A stretch of 64,000 nt of DNA from Oscillospiraceae bacterium (GCA_015063785.1 SVTM01000001.1:1-64000); one strand, 5' to 3'; numbered from the stretch's first letter, positions 43,590 to 52,904 are shown. Numbers and translations are program-made. Notes: generated by a model from the letters alone, not told the origin.

Positions 43590-45227
43590 TTAAAACAATA
43601 TTTCAATACTTACTTTTTCGCCGCTATGCGGATATACAGAAAAATCAACAAATATCGAATTTCTGATTCTTGTCGTGGCAAATTGCGTAGTGTTTCCGTT
43701 GACAACAATCTTTGTACATTCTTTGCTTTTTGGCAGCAGAATATGTGCTGTTATCTTTTTTGCAGGCGAAATAACGTCGTAGCGCATACCATTATCTTTG
43801 AGTATGAATCTGACGTCGACCATTGCGTTTGAAACCTCATAGCCGGTTACATATCTTAATTCCTTGTAATAAGTAACAGGAAATTTTGGTGAAAAGAATA
43901 TTTCGTCGTAATTAACACCCTCGTCAATAATACCCGCAAGTCCTTCGTCTACAGCACTAACAATCGATGCAGCACCCCATGCGCTCGGTCCGCCCTCAGG
44001 CTGGGGCATAGAGTCGGTGTTGTAAAGAAAATATATCGTTCCGTCGCGCTCTACCAGTTTCATTATACGCGTTATTATATCCCAGCCATATTCTTCAAAT
44101 CCGTTGTTAAATGCAGCTTTTGCAAGCTCTCCGGCTGTAAAAGGGGAGATTGCTCCGTTTACGTATCTACCTGCTTTATGATTGTTGAAATTTTCGTACG
44201 GTGGGTCAATGCTGAACCATTCCGCAAAACAATCTGTCTTTTCTTTTCTTGATAAATACTCTCCTATTATGCTTGCAGATTGATCTGCATCCGTGACACC
44301 GCGGTTTATATCGTAAGTGTTTGAAAGCGACAGACGATATGCTTCAAGCTTGTCTGCTCCGTTGTGACCGAGATGAAGCTGATGGATAAAGAACTTGCCG
44401 TTCCATAAATGTTTCAGCATGTTTTCTTTTATTTTTTCTGCTCGCTTTTCCCATTCCATCGCTTTTTTCACGTTGCCAAGACGTCTGTTCAGAAAAGCGA
44501 GCTGATTCATAGCCTGATAAACTCCCGAATTGTCGCCGTGCATAATCGACATCAGCGAGTTTTCTTTAATTCTTCTGTCATGCGCTTTATCATATTTTCC
44601 GTCGCAATCATATTCAAAATCCCATGTGTCGATGGTGAAAGGCCGCTTTACAAGACCGTATTCTTTGCTCCAACGCTTGTTGTGTGAGGTCAGATACTCA
44701 ATACCTTTTTCGAGTTTTGGAAGAACTCTGTCAAGCCACACATCATCTCCGGTTGTCCGGTAAAAATATGTCGCCCCTTCAACGACGAGATATTCTATAT
44801 CAGCTTCAAGTTCAAGGCGTACAAGCGAGAGATTGTCTTCTGGATACATAATACGGCAGTCATCATCCACCATCTTCCAGTGATAATCATCGTACTGCTT
44901 TATGAGTTCATAATATTGCCCATCGCTTCTTTGGGTATCAATAATAAAATTCAAGAAAGATTTGAGATCGTATTCCCAATGACGCGAAGCTTTCATTATG
45001 TGCACATGGTCGCGTATCCAGTTTTTGTTGCATTTAAGAATTTTGCCATCAATAAATATGAGAGAACGGTCGTTATAGATATTGTTCCGCAAAGTGTGCA
45101 AAAATATTCCTAGTTTTGGGTCTTCTGTAGTCATTATGCATGGAAGACCCAGCTCGTAGTTGTTGTATGTTCCGTTGTGTTTTCCATCGATATTCATCGA
45201 GGGTAATTTGTGTTCAAATTCTATCAT
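43590..45227 (-). CDS. Cytoplasmic (alpha/alpha)6-barrel glycoside hydrolase
   Basis: A protein of about 545 residues lacking a signal peptide. The helical-toroid glycosidase look is given by WIRDHVHIMKASRHWEYDLKSFL, QRSDGQYYEL, the YLVVEGATYFYRTTGDD block, AMEWEKRAEKIKENMLKHLW and GAISPFTAGELAKAAF. It resembles MGH1-like/GH63-type or rhamnosidase-related (alpha/alpha)6 enzymes; I cannot fix the GH number. Short beta strands end the protein. ATG 45227 with TGGAG upstream overlaps the end of the preceding AraC-type gene by four codons, so it is the last gene of a four-gene minus-strand operon. Confidence 0.75.
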   Translation of the reverse strand: MIEFEHKLPSMNIDGKHNGTYNNYELGLPCIMTTEDPKLGIFLHTLRNNIYNDRSLIFIDGKILKCNKNWIRDHVHIMKASRHWEYDLKSFLNFIIDTQRSDGQYYELIKQYDDYHWKMVDDDCRIMYPEDNLSLVRLELEADIEYLVVEGATYFYRTTGDDVWLDRVLPKLEKGIEYLTSHNKRWSKEYGLVKRPFTIDTWDFEYDCDGKYDKAHDRRIKENSLMSIMHGDNSGVYQAMNQLAFLNRRLGNVKKAMEWEKRAEKIKENMLKHLWNGKFFIHQLHLGHNGADKLEAYRLSLSNTYDINRGVTDADQSASIIGEYLSRKEKTDCFAEWFSIDPPYENFNNHKAGRYVNGAISPFTAGELAKAAFNNGFEEYGWDIITRIMKLVERDGTIYFLYNTDSMPQPEGGPSAWGAASIVSAVDEGLAGIIDEGVNYDEIFFSPKFPVTYYKELRYVTGYEVSNAMVDVRFILKDNGMRYDVISPAKKITAHILLPKSKECTKIVVNGNTTQFATTRIRNSIFVDFSVYPHSGEKVSIEILF

Positions 45228-46014
45228 AATTTGCTCCAGGTATGGATAATACGGTCTTATTGAAATCAGAAATTGTTTTTCCGATTTCTTTCTTAAAGGC
45301 GTATCTAAAGTATTTAACGTCAGAAAATCCACAGGCAACAGCGATCTCTTTTTGAGAAAAATAGTTTGATTTCAGCATTATAATCGCTTCTTTTATACGT
45401 CTTTTTTCAAGATATTGCTTTGGTGTCAGGGAAAATCTTCTGCTAAATTTTTGTCGCAGGCTTGCCGAGCTTATAAAAAGTTTTTCAGATACAGACTGTA
45501 TTTTAAAAGACGGGGATTTGAAATTTGATTCTATTATCTCAAGTGCTTTTGACAATATTCTGTCTTCAGATGCTTCAAGCAGCATTCCGTCTTTTTGAAG
45601 TTTTGCAAGGATTGAACAAAGAATTGAAGTGGCTTCATATCTGTATCCAGGCTGCTTTTTCTGCCACACACACAAAGCCTTAAAGAACATTTCTTCATAT
45701 GTCTTTTTGTCTTCAATCTTAAAGCATTTGATTGAAGGTGATATGTAATTGTGCACATTGAAATGAAAAACCAGAATTTTTTCTTTTTTTGCCACTCTTA
45801 TATATTCGGTGTTTTGCGGCACAAGGCATATATCACCGTTTTCCGCTTTAATTACTTCTCCGTTGCAGTAATAAGTTGTGTCGGAAGAACCAATTCTCAT
45901 CGAAAGGGCAGAAAAGTTTCTTCTTGTCTTGCTGCGCAATTTTGCAGGAGTGTCGTTTTTTTCTTCAAAAACAAAAACGTCGAAGAGCTCAACTATCATA
46001 TTGCTGATGTCCAT
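45214..46014 (-). CDS. AraC-family regulator (second in tandem)
   Basis: A 266-residue regulator. The N-terminal sensor is short (GDICLVPQNTEYIRV, then LVFHFNVHNY). The C-terminal AraC domain has FKIQSVSEKLFISSASLRQKF and FSQKEIAVACGFSDVKYFRYAF, with PKQYLEKRRI between them. AGAGG precedes the ATG. It lies 13 bases after another AraC-type gene, with low similarity outside the DNA-binding half, and its stop overlaps the glycosidase start. Confidence 0.9.
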   Translation of the reverse strand: MDISNMIVELFDVFVFEEKNDTPAKLRSKTRRNFSALSMRIGSSDTTYYCNGEVIKAENGDICLVPQNTEYIRVAKKEKILVFHFNVHNYISPSIKCFKIEDKKTYEEMFFKALCVWQKKQPGYRYEATSILCSILAKLQKDGMLLEASEDRILSKALEIIESNFKSPSFKIQSVSEKLFISSASLRQKFSRRFSLTPKQYLEKRRIKEAIIMLKSNYFSQKEIAVACGFSDVKYFRYAFKKEIGKTISDFNKTVLSIPGANYDRI

Positions 46015-46027
46015 AAGACCTCTTTTT

Positions 46028-46855
46028 TCAATGAGAATTTTTGTATTTTAACGGTGGAACACCCACACGGTTTTTGAAGATGCGTGTGAAATAATTTTGA
46101 TCCGAAAAACCGCACATTTCTGCAGTTTCGCCGACAGTATAAAGCCCTGTAAGAAGCAGATCCTTTGCTTTCATCATTCTGAGGTCTATCTGATATCCGA
46201 TGGGCGATGTTTTGAAAACATCGCCAAAGAGTCTGCGCATATGAGTTTCGGAAATGCCGCAAAGATTTGCCAGCATATTGTTTGTAATTGTGGAAGTGTA
46301 GTTTTCTTCAATGTATTTTTTTGCCGGCATAACCTTTTCGTAGTCGTGGCTGTTTACTTGTGACGCTACAAATTCAGAAAAAAACTCGTTTGTCAGATTG
46401 AAAAGGTGAGATTTTGCATTCAGATGAAATCCGCTCTTTTTTCCTTTCCAAACAGACAAAAGCTTTGTAAACACAGACTCATAAAGCCCGGGAGTTTTTG
46501 GAGTTATGGACAGAATCTTATCTCCGGATAGATATTCGTAAAGAATTCCGTTCTTTTCTTTTTGGGGGACTATGTTGAAATTTACAGTATAATGGTGAAA
46601 AGGTTCATCTGTGCGTGTTTCAACTGTGTAGCATGTGTTGGACGACAGGAAAATCACAGAATCTTTTGTGGCGGTAAATCTCTCGTTTTCGCTGATATAT
46701 TCTGCATTTCCGCTTATAACATATACAAAGCCGTAGCTTTTTCGTCCGGATGAATATCCGCTGTAAGTCGAGTGGGGATAGTAAACATCCCTGTGGATAA
46801 GAATGATATCTGAAATATCAATGTCATATTCAGGAAGTGCAGTCTGAAGCATCAT
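46028..46855 (-). CDS. AraC-family regulator (first in tandem)
   Basis: A 275-residue regulator. Sensor half: SYGFVYVISGNAEYISENERF and VIFLSSNTCYTVETR. DNA-binding half: ITNNMLANLCGISETHMRRLF, then YTVGETAEMCGFSDQNYFTRIF, ending VGVPPLKYK. The ATG overlaps the stop of the barrel-family gene by the sequence ATGA, and GAGG lies inside that gene, so translation is probably coupled. Expression of a regulator as the second gene of its presumed target operon implies autoregulation (inference). Confidence 0.9.
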   Translation of the reverse strand: MMLQTALPEYDIDISDIILIHRDVYYPHSTYSGYSSGRKSYGFVYVISGNAEYISENERFTATKDSVIFLSSNTCYTVETRTDEPFHHYTVNFNIVPQKEKNGILYEYLSGDKILSITPKTPGLYESVFTKLLSVWKGKKSGFHLNAKSHLFNLTNEFFSEFVASQVNSHDYEKVMPAKKYIEENYTSTITNNMLANLCGISETHMRRLFGDVFKTSPIGYQIDLRMMKAKDLLLTGLYTVGETAEMCGFSDQNYFTRIFKNRVGVPPLKYKNSH

Positions 46856-48753
46856 TTTGTAACCTCAAACATTGCGTAAGAATATGCAGGGATGGTATCG
46901 GGTAACACTTTGTCTTTGTACAATTTACCTGATCCCGCTATAAATGTGATCTCTTTGTATTCGTTGTCAAGATCTATCACTCCGTCGTATATTTCGTCCG
47001 CACTGAAATTGAATGCGCAGACAGCCATTGATTTTTCGTCCTTGCTCTTTTTTGCAATCAGGTAAAAATACGGATTGCCTACCGAATGAACGGGGAGTTT
47101 CTTTCCGCAAAGCGCTTTGTAAATATAAGCAAAATCTTTTTGTCTTTCGTAGTTTCTGTAGTAAGAGGAGTTTGCGTTGTACTCGGTATATCCGTATGCC
47201 TCAAAGTTAAGTACACAGAACTTTTCGCCATTGTCGTTGAAATATACGTAGCTTCCGGGGAATTCGCCGTCTTTTGTCAAAAATATGCTGCGAATATCTG
47301 CTTTTTCGGAAACTTTTATGCCTTTTGCTCCGATGTTTTCGCATCTTACGTTTTCACCGGAAACAAAACGTTCTTTGTGGGGGCTGACGTTGTTGCCAAA
47401 GTCGATAATACCAACGTCGACACCCTTTGCATTGAGAATTCTAGCCGCGTCAATGTCGATAATAAGACCGTTTTTTGCTGCGTTTTCGGGGATGTATTTT
47501 GCGTTTTCTCCAAACGCAATACCGACACCTTCACCTTCGTATTTGGAAGGAACCGACGCTGTCGCCAAAACCTTGGGAGCGATGGGAAAGAAGGAATTTG
47601 CAACAAATTCTGTGCCCTGCCAGATCTCAGGTATATCGATGTTCTCGTATTTTGTTTTTGATTCAAAAACACGAACTCCGCATGCCTTTTTGTTGCCAAA
47701 ATATTCTTCTATTTTTTTGTATAAGTCAAGATTTCTTTCATGAGCATCTATGTATTTCGTTTCGTAAGAGGGAGAACCTACGTAATCAAGCATATACTTA
47801 AGAACACCGGAAAGACTACCGTCGGCACGAAGTGCGAGATCAAACATTTCTACGAATGAACCCGGGGTATAGAATCTTGGACGAGGGTAGCAGTCGTCTT
47901 CGGATATTATCTCGATATCATCATCGCACCAACTTCTTTCAAGTCTATGGAGCTCGATAACGTCTGATAATGAGTTGCCCCATCCGTTCTGTGCTGCCCA
48001 GTATGGAGCACCTATAAGGCGAAGCAGTGGTTTCGTGTTGCCGGCAAGAGCCTTTGCAATCTCACACGAATCTGCGCCGTCAATATCCCATGACGAAATA
48101 CAAGAGCAAACTCCAAGTCTCACTTCGGGGTTCACTTTGTCAATTTCTGCACGCATAGCATATGCAAAATCAAGTAGCGATTTTCTGTTGGCGCGAATAA
48201 AAGCAGAACGGTATTTGTTTTTGCCTCCAGATAGTAAATAATCTTTGATATCGGAGCTTTTAAGCTCTTCGCCGAGATCTTCGCTGATCAGTTTCATATG
48301 GCAAGGGCAGGTGCATCCCATAAGAACGTTATGGAAAAATCCTAATCTGTAATCGTCGTCCAAAAGAATAAAATCAAGCCCGATGCTTGCCATGGTGCTG
48401 ATGAATTCGCCAAAGAATTCGACATATCTTACGTCAGCAGGACAGCATTCGTTATATGTTATTGAACCGAGAGGAGATTCTATGTGAGTGAAATAGTCGG
48501 ATTTTTTCATAAAAGCCCATATCCACAAGCCAACCTCATAGCCTTCTGCCTTGAAAATATCATACGCTTTTCTGACCTTTGAAACGATAACATCCTTATA
48601 CTGCTTATAGTCTTCAAGAACCGAATACCCGGGACCGTCAGAAAGCGCCAACATAACCCGGTTGACTTTTGCTCGCTTTACTTCGGCAACGTATTTTTCG
48701 ATGCCATATTCCTCGGTGAGATTGATGATAACGGGAATGGAAACAGAATACAT
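46852..48753 (-). CDS. Unrecognised TIM-barrel-like glycosidase-type protein, paralogue 2
   Basis: A 633-residue cytoplasmic protein homologous to the one at 37530-39437. Shared blocks: EVGLWIWAF, FILLDDDYRLGF, RLGVCSCISSWDIDGAD, RLIGAPYW, DDCYPRPRF, LRADGSLSGVLKYMLDY and IAFGENAKYIPENA. The acidic triplets near LLDDDY and EDDCYPRPR are conserved between both copies and are likely active-site residues. It is the first gene of an operon with two AraC regulators and an (alpha/alpha)6 glycosidase, supporting a role in glycan breakdown. GGAGG lies just before the start, and the promoter TTGACA-17-TATACT lies 27-55 bases upstream. Confidence 0.78.
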   Translation of the reverse strand: MYSVSIPVIINLTEEYGIEKYVAEVKRAKVNRVMLALSDGPGYSVLEDYKQYKDVIVSKVRKAYDIFKAEGYEVGLWIWAFMKKSDYFTHIESPLGSITYNECCPADVRYVEFFGEFISTMASIGLDFILLDDDYRLGFFHNVLMGCTCPCHMKLISEDLGEELKSSDIKDYLLSGGKNKYRSAFIRANRKSLLDFAYAMRAEIDKVNPEVRLGVCSCISSWDIDGADSCEIAKALAGNTKPLLRLIGAPYWAAQNGWGNSLSDVIELHRLERSWCDDDIEIISEDDCYPRPRFYTPGSFVEMFDLALRADGSLSGVLKYMLDYVGSPSYETKYIDAHERNLDLYKKIEEYFGNKKACGVRVFESKTKYENIDIPEIWQGTEFVANSFFPIAPKVLATASVPSKYEGEGVGIAFGENAKYIPENAAKNGLIIDIDAARILNAKGVDVGIIDFGNNVSPHKERFVSGENVRCENIGAKGIKVSEKADIRSIFLTKDGEFPGSYVYFNDNGEKFCVLNFEAYGYTEYNANSSYYRNYERQKDFAYIYKALCGKKLPVHSVGNPYFYLIAKKSKDEKSMAVCAFNFSADEIYDGVIDLDNEYKEITFIAGSGKLYKDKVLPDTIPAYSYAMFEVTK

Positions 48754-48779
48754 AAGACAATACCTCCTTTGATAACATC

Positions 48780-48808
48780 AGTATATATCACAAAAAAATA
48801 TTTGTCAA
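48780..48808 (-). promoter_or_regulatory. Near-consensus promoter of the paralogue-2 operon
   Basis: On the minus strand TTGACA (48803-48808) and TATACT (48780-48785) are spaced by exactly 17 bases. Confidence 0.8.
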
Positions 48809-48815
48809 GCAAGAT

Positions 48816-48842
48816 ATGGTCAAATAATGCTAAAAATGGTCA
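48816..48842. promoter_or_regulatory. Direct repeat ATGGTCA, likely AraC-type operator
   Basis: ATGGTCA occurs at 48816-48822 and 48836-48842, exactly 20 bases apart (about two helical turns), both followed by an A/G then AT. It lies just upstream of the TTGACA of the leftward operon and between two divergent promoters, the usual setting for tandem AraC half-sites. Confidence 0.6.
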
Positions 48843-48851
48843 GATCGTCTC

Positions 48852-48880
48852 TTTACTTTGTCATTTATGTATAGTATTAT
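48852..48880 (+). promoter_or_regulatory. Candidate promoter of the isomerase operon
   Basis: TTTACT (48852-48857) and TATTAT (48875-48880) are spaced by 17 bases. A TATAAT at 48895-48900 is an alternative -10 without a good -35. Confidence 0.45.
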
Positions 48881-48928
48881 ATAGTTAAGTTCAGTATAAT
48901 ACATCAATATATAAAAGGAGAATACAAT

Positions 48929-50359
48929 ATGCAAATAAGAAAAGCAAGAGTTGGCGTTGTTTCTTTGGGACACGCAGTATATTGGCCTCAGTTCGACGGT
49001 CTCAAAGAAGAGCTATCGAAAAAGTCCGGAGAGTTTATAAGCTATTTTAGCGAAAAAACCGAAGTTTTCAATGTTGGATTTGTTGACACGGTTGACAGTG
49101 CTTTTGCAATTGTTCAAGAATGCAAAAAGCTTGACCTCGACGCCCTGTTCCTTATCATGTCCACCTACGTGACTTCTGCAGTTGCCGCTCCTTTCGCGGT
49201 TTATCTCGATGTACCGCAGATTCTTGTTGGAATACAGCCCCTTGATAAACTCGATTACGAGCATACAACAACTTATATGCAGCTTTGCAATGACGACATT
49301 TGCGCGATGCCCGAAGTTGCAGGCGTATACGAGCGTCTTGGCAAAGATATGCCTCATTTCATCGTTGCAGCATCCTCCGAAACCCCAAAGATTAAAGCTC
49401 AGGTTACCCTTTGGGAAAAAGCGCTTTCCGCCAAAGCTGCGTTCAAATATGCAAAGATCGGTTATCTCGGACACACCTACGAAGGTATGTACGACATGAA
49501 CACTGACCCCACAATGTACACCAAAGCATTCGGGGCACACGTAAAAATGCTCGAAATGTGCGAGCTTGCACAGTATGTCGAAGATGTAAAGATCGGCGAA
49601 GTTAACGACAGAATAGACCTTATAGAGGAAATGTTTGACATTCGCGAGCCCTCGGGTGATCCTCTTACCGATTACGTGAAGAGGGAAGACCTCGAGTGGT
49701 CTGCGCGCCTTTCGTGTGCACTCGATACTCTCGTTGAAAAGAACGATCTCACAGCGCTTGCTTATTATTACAAGGGCGAGGGTGGAAACCTTTACGAACG
49801 TATTGCATCAAATCTTATCATCGGTAACACTCTTCTCACCAGTAAGGGCATTCCGCTTGCAGGCGAGGCAGATCTTAAAACTGCAGCATCTATGCTTATC
49901 ACAAACAGAGTGGGCGGCGGAGCATCGTTTGCCGAGATCCATCCTTTTGACGTTCACGATGACATCGTGCTTATCGGTCACGACGGACCTCATAACATAA
50001 CTATCAGCGACAACAAGCCTATTATCAGAAAACTCAAAAAGTTCCACGGAAAATCAGGTTCGGGAATTTCGGTAGAATTCAATATCAAGGCAGGTCCCAT
50101 CACACTTCTTTCCACATCATCCGATCGCAACGGAAATATGAAGCTTGTTCTTGCAAAGGGCGAGTCTATGAAGGGTGCTATTCCTCAGACCGGCAATACA
50201 AATACAAGATGTATGTTTGATATGCCCGTTACAGATTTCCTTGCAAAATGGTGTGCAGCTGGTCCTACCCATCATCTTGCACTTGGTTCTGGCGATAACT
50301 CCGAGGCGATAAAACTGTTCGCAAAAATTTCCCATATCAACCTTGAAGAGATAAAATAA
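48929..50359 (+). CDS. L-arabinose/L-fucose isomerase family protein
   Basis: A 476-residue relative of AraA. The metal-binding pattern of arabinose isomerase is preserved: Glu313 (AGEAD), Glu336 (SFAEIHP), His351 (IGHDGPH) and His448/449 (GPTHHLALG), close to the E. coli AraA positions 306, 333, 350 and 450. The surrounding sequence departs from true AraA, so the substrate may be another aldose such as fucose or rhamnose. AAAGGAG precedes the ATG. It heads a three-gene plus-strand operon with an uncharacterised 833-residue protein and a GH106-like glycosidase, and is divergent from the paralogue-2 operon. Confidence 0.88.
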   Translation: MQIRKARVGVVSLGHAVYWPQFDGLKEELSKKSGEFISYFSEKTEVFNVGFVDTVDSAFAIVQECKKLDLDALFLIMSTYVTSAVAAPFAVYLDVPQILVGIQPLDKLDYEHTTTYMQLCNDDICAMPEVAGVYERLGKDMPHFIVAASSETPKIKAQVTLWEKALSAKAAFKYAKIGYLGHTYEGMYDMNTDPTMYTKAFGAHVKMLEMCELAQYVEDVKIGEVNDRIDLIEEMFDIREPSGDPLTDYVKREDLEWSARLSCALDTLVEKNDLTALAYYYKGEGGNLYERIASNLIIGNTLLTSKGIPLAGEADLKTAASMLITNRVGGGASFAEIHPFDVHDDIVLIGHDGPHNITISDNKPIIRKLKKFHGKSGSGISVEFNIKAGPITLLSTSSDRNGNMKLVLAKGESMKGAIPQTGNTNTRCMFDMPVTDFLAKWCAAGPTHHLALGSGDNSEAIKLFAKISHINLEEIK

Positions 50360-50372
50360 AGGAGGATATTTT

Positions 50373-52874
50373 ATGTATACATACGAATACCCAAAAGAAA
50401 TGAACGTTGGCAGAGTTTGTTTTGAAACTTCTCTTAAACCTTTTAAGAAGATCGATGATGACTACATCGAGTCTGTCTGTGTCGAGCTTTTTGAACAGTG
50501 GAAACCTCTTATTGATAAAGCAACAGGCATTGCCGTAATGCTTTGGACAAGTGACGGAAGCGAGATCCTCGATTATTCGGGAGATATAAACGACGAATTT
50601 GAATGGGGAAGATACATTGGTGTCGGAAACCCAAAATGCGTGGAAAGAATACCCGGTACGATCTGGGATGACGAAAGATTTCTGCACGTTGAGCCAGTTC
50701 TTTATATCAAAGATCCTCCTGTAATGCATTATTCCGACCTTGCAAGAATTATTGCCGCTTTGAAGCGTGTCGGAAAACGAATGACCGGCTTTGACATTGC
50801 CGTTGGCGAAACCTTCGATCCGGGTCCCGAATTTGCATATTCCGAATTCAAGTTTGAACGCCATACAGAGCTCAACAAGGGTTCTATTATGAATGCATGG
50901 ATTCACTGTGCGGGTACCCTTAACGGCGACACAAGAAAATATGCCGCATATCCGAATGGTATTCCTGACGGCACTGTTTTCGGAGAATTTCTTTCAAAGC
51001 AGTTTGCTGCACTTTCAAAAGATGTTGGATTTGATTATCTTTGGCTTTCTAACGGTTTCGGTTTCTCGCTCGAGGGTTGGAACTGGATCGGTGAAATTTT
51101 TGACGGTCAAAAGGTGGATTTTAAAAATGCAGAAAATGTCAGAAAATCCATCGCTCAGTTCTGGGATCATTATACTCCAAACACCGATTTCGTAACAGAG
51201 GTACGCGGAAGCAATCTTTCTACCGCTATGGATATTGCCACAGACGGATGTCCGATCGACTATATCTATCAGAACAACATCATTGCTCCTCCAAACTCGC
51301 CCTGGGCAGCCCTTGACTCGAGATTTGGACTTGAGCTTGTCGGATATATGTCGCACATGGCAAACGTTCCAAAGAACGGATATGCTTTCAGATACTATAT
51401 TCACGATCCCTGGTGGATCAACTGCCCGTGGTTCGACCGTTACGGCAGATCTCCTCACGATATTTATCTGCCTCTTGCCGTTACCCGTATTGACGAAAAC
51501 GGCAAAACACAGAAACCTGAAGGTATAAATTTTCTCTCTGTTGACGATTCTCTCGGCAATATGCCCAGAAGATGCCCCAACGAGGTTATTCCGCACCTTC
51601 TTGAAAGTTTCAGAACTTATCCCGATGCCCCCGGCCTTGTAACATGGCTTTATCCCTTTGAATATTACTGCGATATCGGTCTTCGCAAGGGCTACAATGA
51701 CAGAATGATCATGGATGACTGGTTTATAGAGTCTGCGATCGACGGAGGTTTCCCTCTGAATACAGTTGTGTCCGACACAGTGTTCTCCAAGGTTGACGTT
51801 TCTATCTTTAAAAATACAATTATCGTATGTCCCGTTCCTATGGCAGACAGCGATTTTGAAAAGTGTGTTTTCAAAGCGATCGATGCTAAAATTCCCGTGC
51901 TTCTGTACGGAAATACAAAATACGCTTCTGAAAAGCTCCTTTCATATATCGGAGTCCGTCATACCGAAAAATTGGCAGGCAACGACGACTACAAGATCAT
52001 AACGGATATATATAAGGACAGATATGAAAGCGCAAGCCCTGCAAACATTTTCCGTCACGAGGCTATTCTTTCCAACGGCGGCCTTTGCGAGATCGGAAAC
52101 GGAGACTCTCTTGTTGTTGTTAAAGCGCAAAGCGTATCCGACGGCACCGAAAGAGCATATGCAACATATAACGAAAAGGACAATGTATGTTGGATCAGAG
52201 GAAGCTTCCCGTATTATAACGGCGGTCCTGATTTCCATCTTCCTCAGCCGTATAATTTCAGAGAAAAGTTTGCCACATCGCGCCTTATGCGTCCCATGCT
52301 TTCTTTCCTTGGAGTATCAATTTCCTTCGATGCGTTTTCTCCCGAAGACAAGCTGCCGCTCATTCTTGCTTCTGCTTTCAAAAACGGATATTATTTTACA
52401 TCGTTCAGCAAGGATGAAACAGTAAGAACCGATATTTCAACCCGTCTTGGCGCTCCCATTATCATGAACACTTCCAGCGTTGTTGAAAACAATACCGCCA
52501 CATATTCTTTGCCGAAGTGTCTGCATGAAGAATGCCGCGTTTTTGTGAAACAGGCTGACAAATCAAAAATAACCTGTCGCGTTGAAACTATCGGTGACTA
52601 TATGGAAAATGACAGAAGAATTTCCGTTACCGGTCTTGTTAACGCAGATGTTGTTCTTATCCCCGAGCCCGGAACCACCTGTCGTGTGTATGCGGATACT
52701 GCCACAAACGCTAACTTTGTAGTTCCTTTTTGGGTAGATTCCAATACTGACTTTGAAATCGACGAAAACGGAAATGTTGTTGTTAAGAACGTTACAGGAC
52801 GTCTTTCTTTCGCATGGCAGAAAGACAACACAACAGAATTTTACAAGCAGGAAGGACTTATCAAGCAGTTATAA
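50373..52874 (+). CDS. Unrecognised 833-residue cytoplasmic protein, possible glycosidase
   Basis: No family is recognised. The protein has no signal peptide. The first ~450 residues suggest a barrel (FETSLKPFKKIDDDYIESVC; AVMLWTSDGSEILDYSGD; GFDYLWLSNGFGFSLEGWNW; FVTEVRGSNLSTAMD). A middle segment resembles a glutamine-amidotransferase-like domain found in GH42/GH106-type enzymes (VSDTVFSKVDVSIFKNTIIV, then IPVLLYGNTKYASE). Beta-sandwich-like sequence ends it. Aromatic and acidic residues are plentiful (PWWINCPWFDRYGR), as in sugar-binding clefts. It lies 13 bases after the isomerase gene with GGAGG upstream and 30 bases before the GH106-like gene. Confidence 0.6.
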   Translation: MYTYEYPKEMNVGRVCFETSLKPFKKIDDDYIESVCVELFEQWKPLIDKATGIAVMLWTSDGSEILDYSGDINDEFEWGRYIGVGNPKCVERIPGTIWDDERFLHVEPVLYIKDPPVMHYSDLARIIAALKRVGKRMTGFDIAVGETFDPGPEFAYSEFKFERHTELNKGSIMNAWIHCAGTLNGDTRKYAAYPNGIPDGTVFGEFLSKQFAALSKDVGFDYLWLSNGFGFSLEGWNWIGEIFDGQKVDFKNAENVRKSIAQFWDHYTPNTDFVTEVRGSNLSTAMDIATDGCPIDYIYQNNIIAPPNSPWAALDSRFGLELVGYMSHMANVPKNGYAFRYYIHDPWWINCPWFDRYGRSPHDIYLPLAVTRIDENGKTQKPEGINFLSVDDSLGNMPRRCPNEVIPHLLESFRTYPDAPGLVTWLYPFEYYCDIGLRKGYNDRMIMDDWFIESAIDGGFPLNTVVSDTVFSKVDVSIFKNTIIVCPVPMADSDFEKCVFKAIDAKIPVLLYGNTKYASEKLLSYIGVRHTEKLAGNDDYKIITDIYKDRYESASPANIFRHEAILSNGGLCEIGNGDSLVVVKAQSVSDGTERAYATYNEKDNVCWIRGSFPYYNGGPDFHLPQPYNFREKFATSRLMRPMLSFLGVSISFDAFSPEDKLPLILASAFKNGYYFTSFSKDETVRTDISTRLGAPIIMNTSSVVENNTATYSLPKCLHEECRVFVKQADKSKITCRVETIGDYMENDRRISVTGLVNADVVLIPEPGTTCRVYADTATNANFVVPFWVDSNTDFEIDENGNVVVKNVTGRLSFAWQKDNTTEFYKQEGLIKQL

Positions 52875-52904
52875 AAATACAAAATAGCCGATCGGAGAAA
52901 CCTT

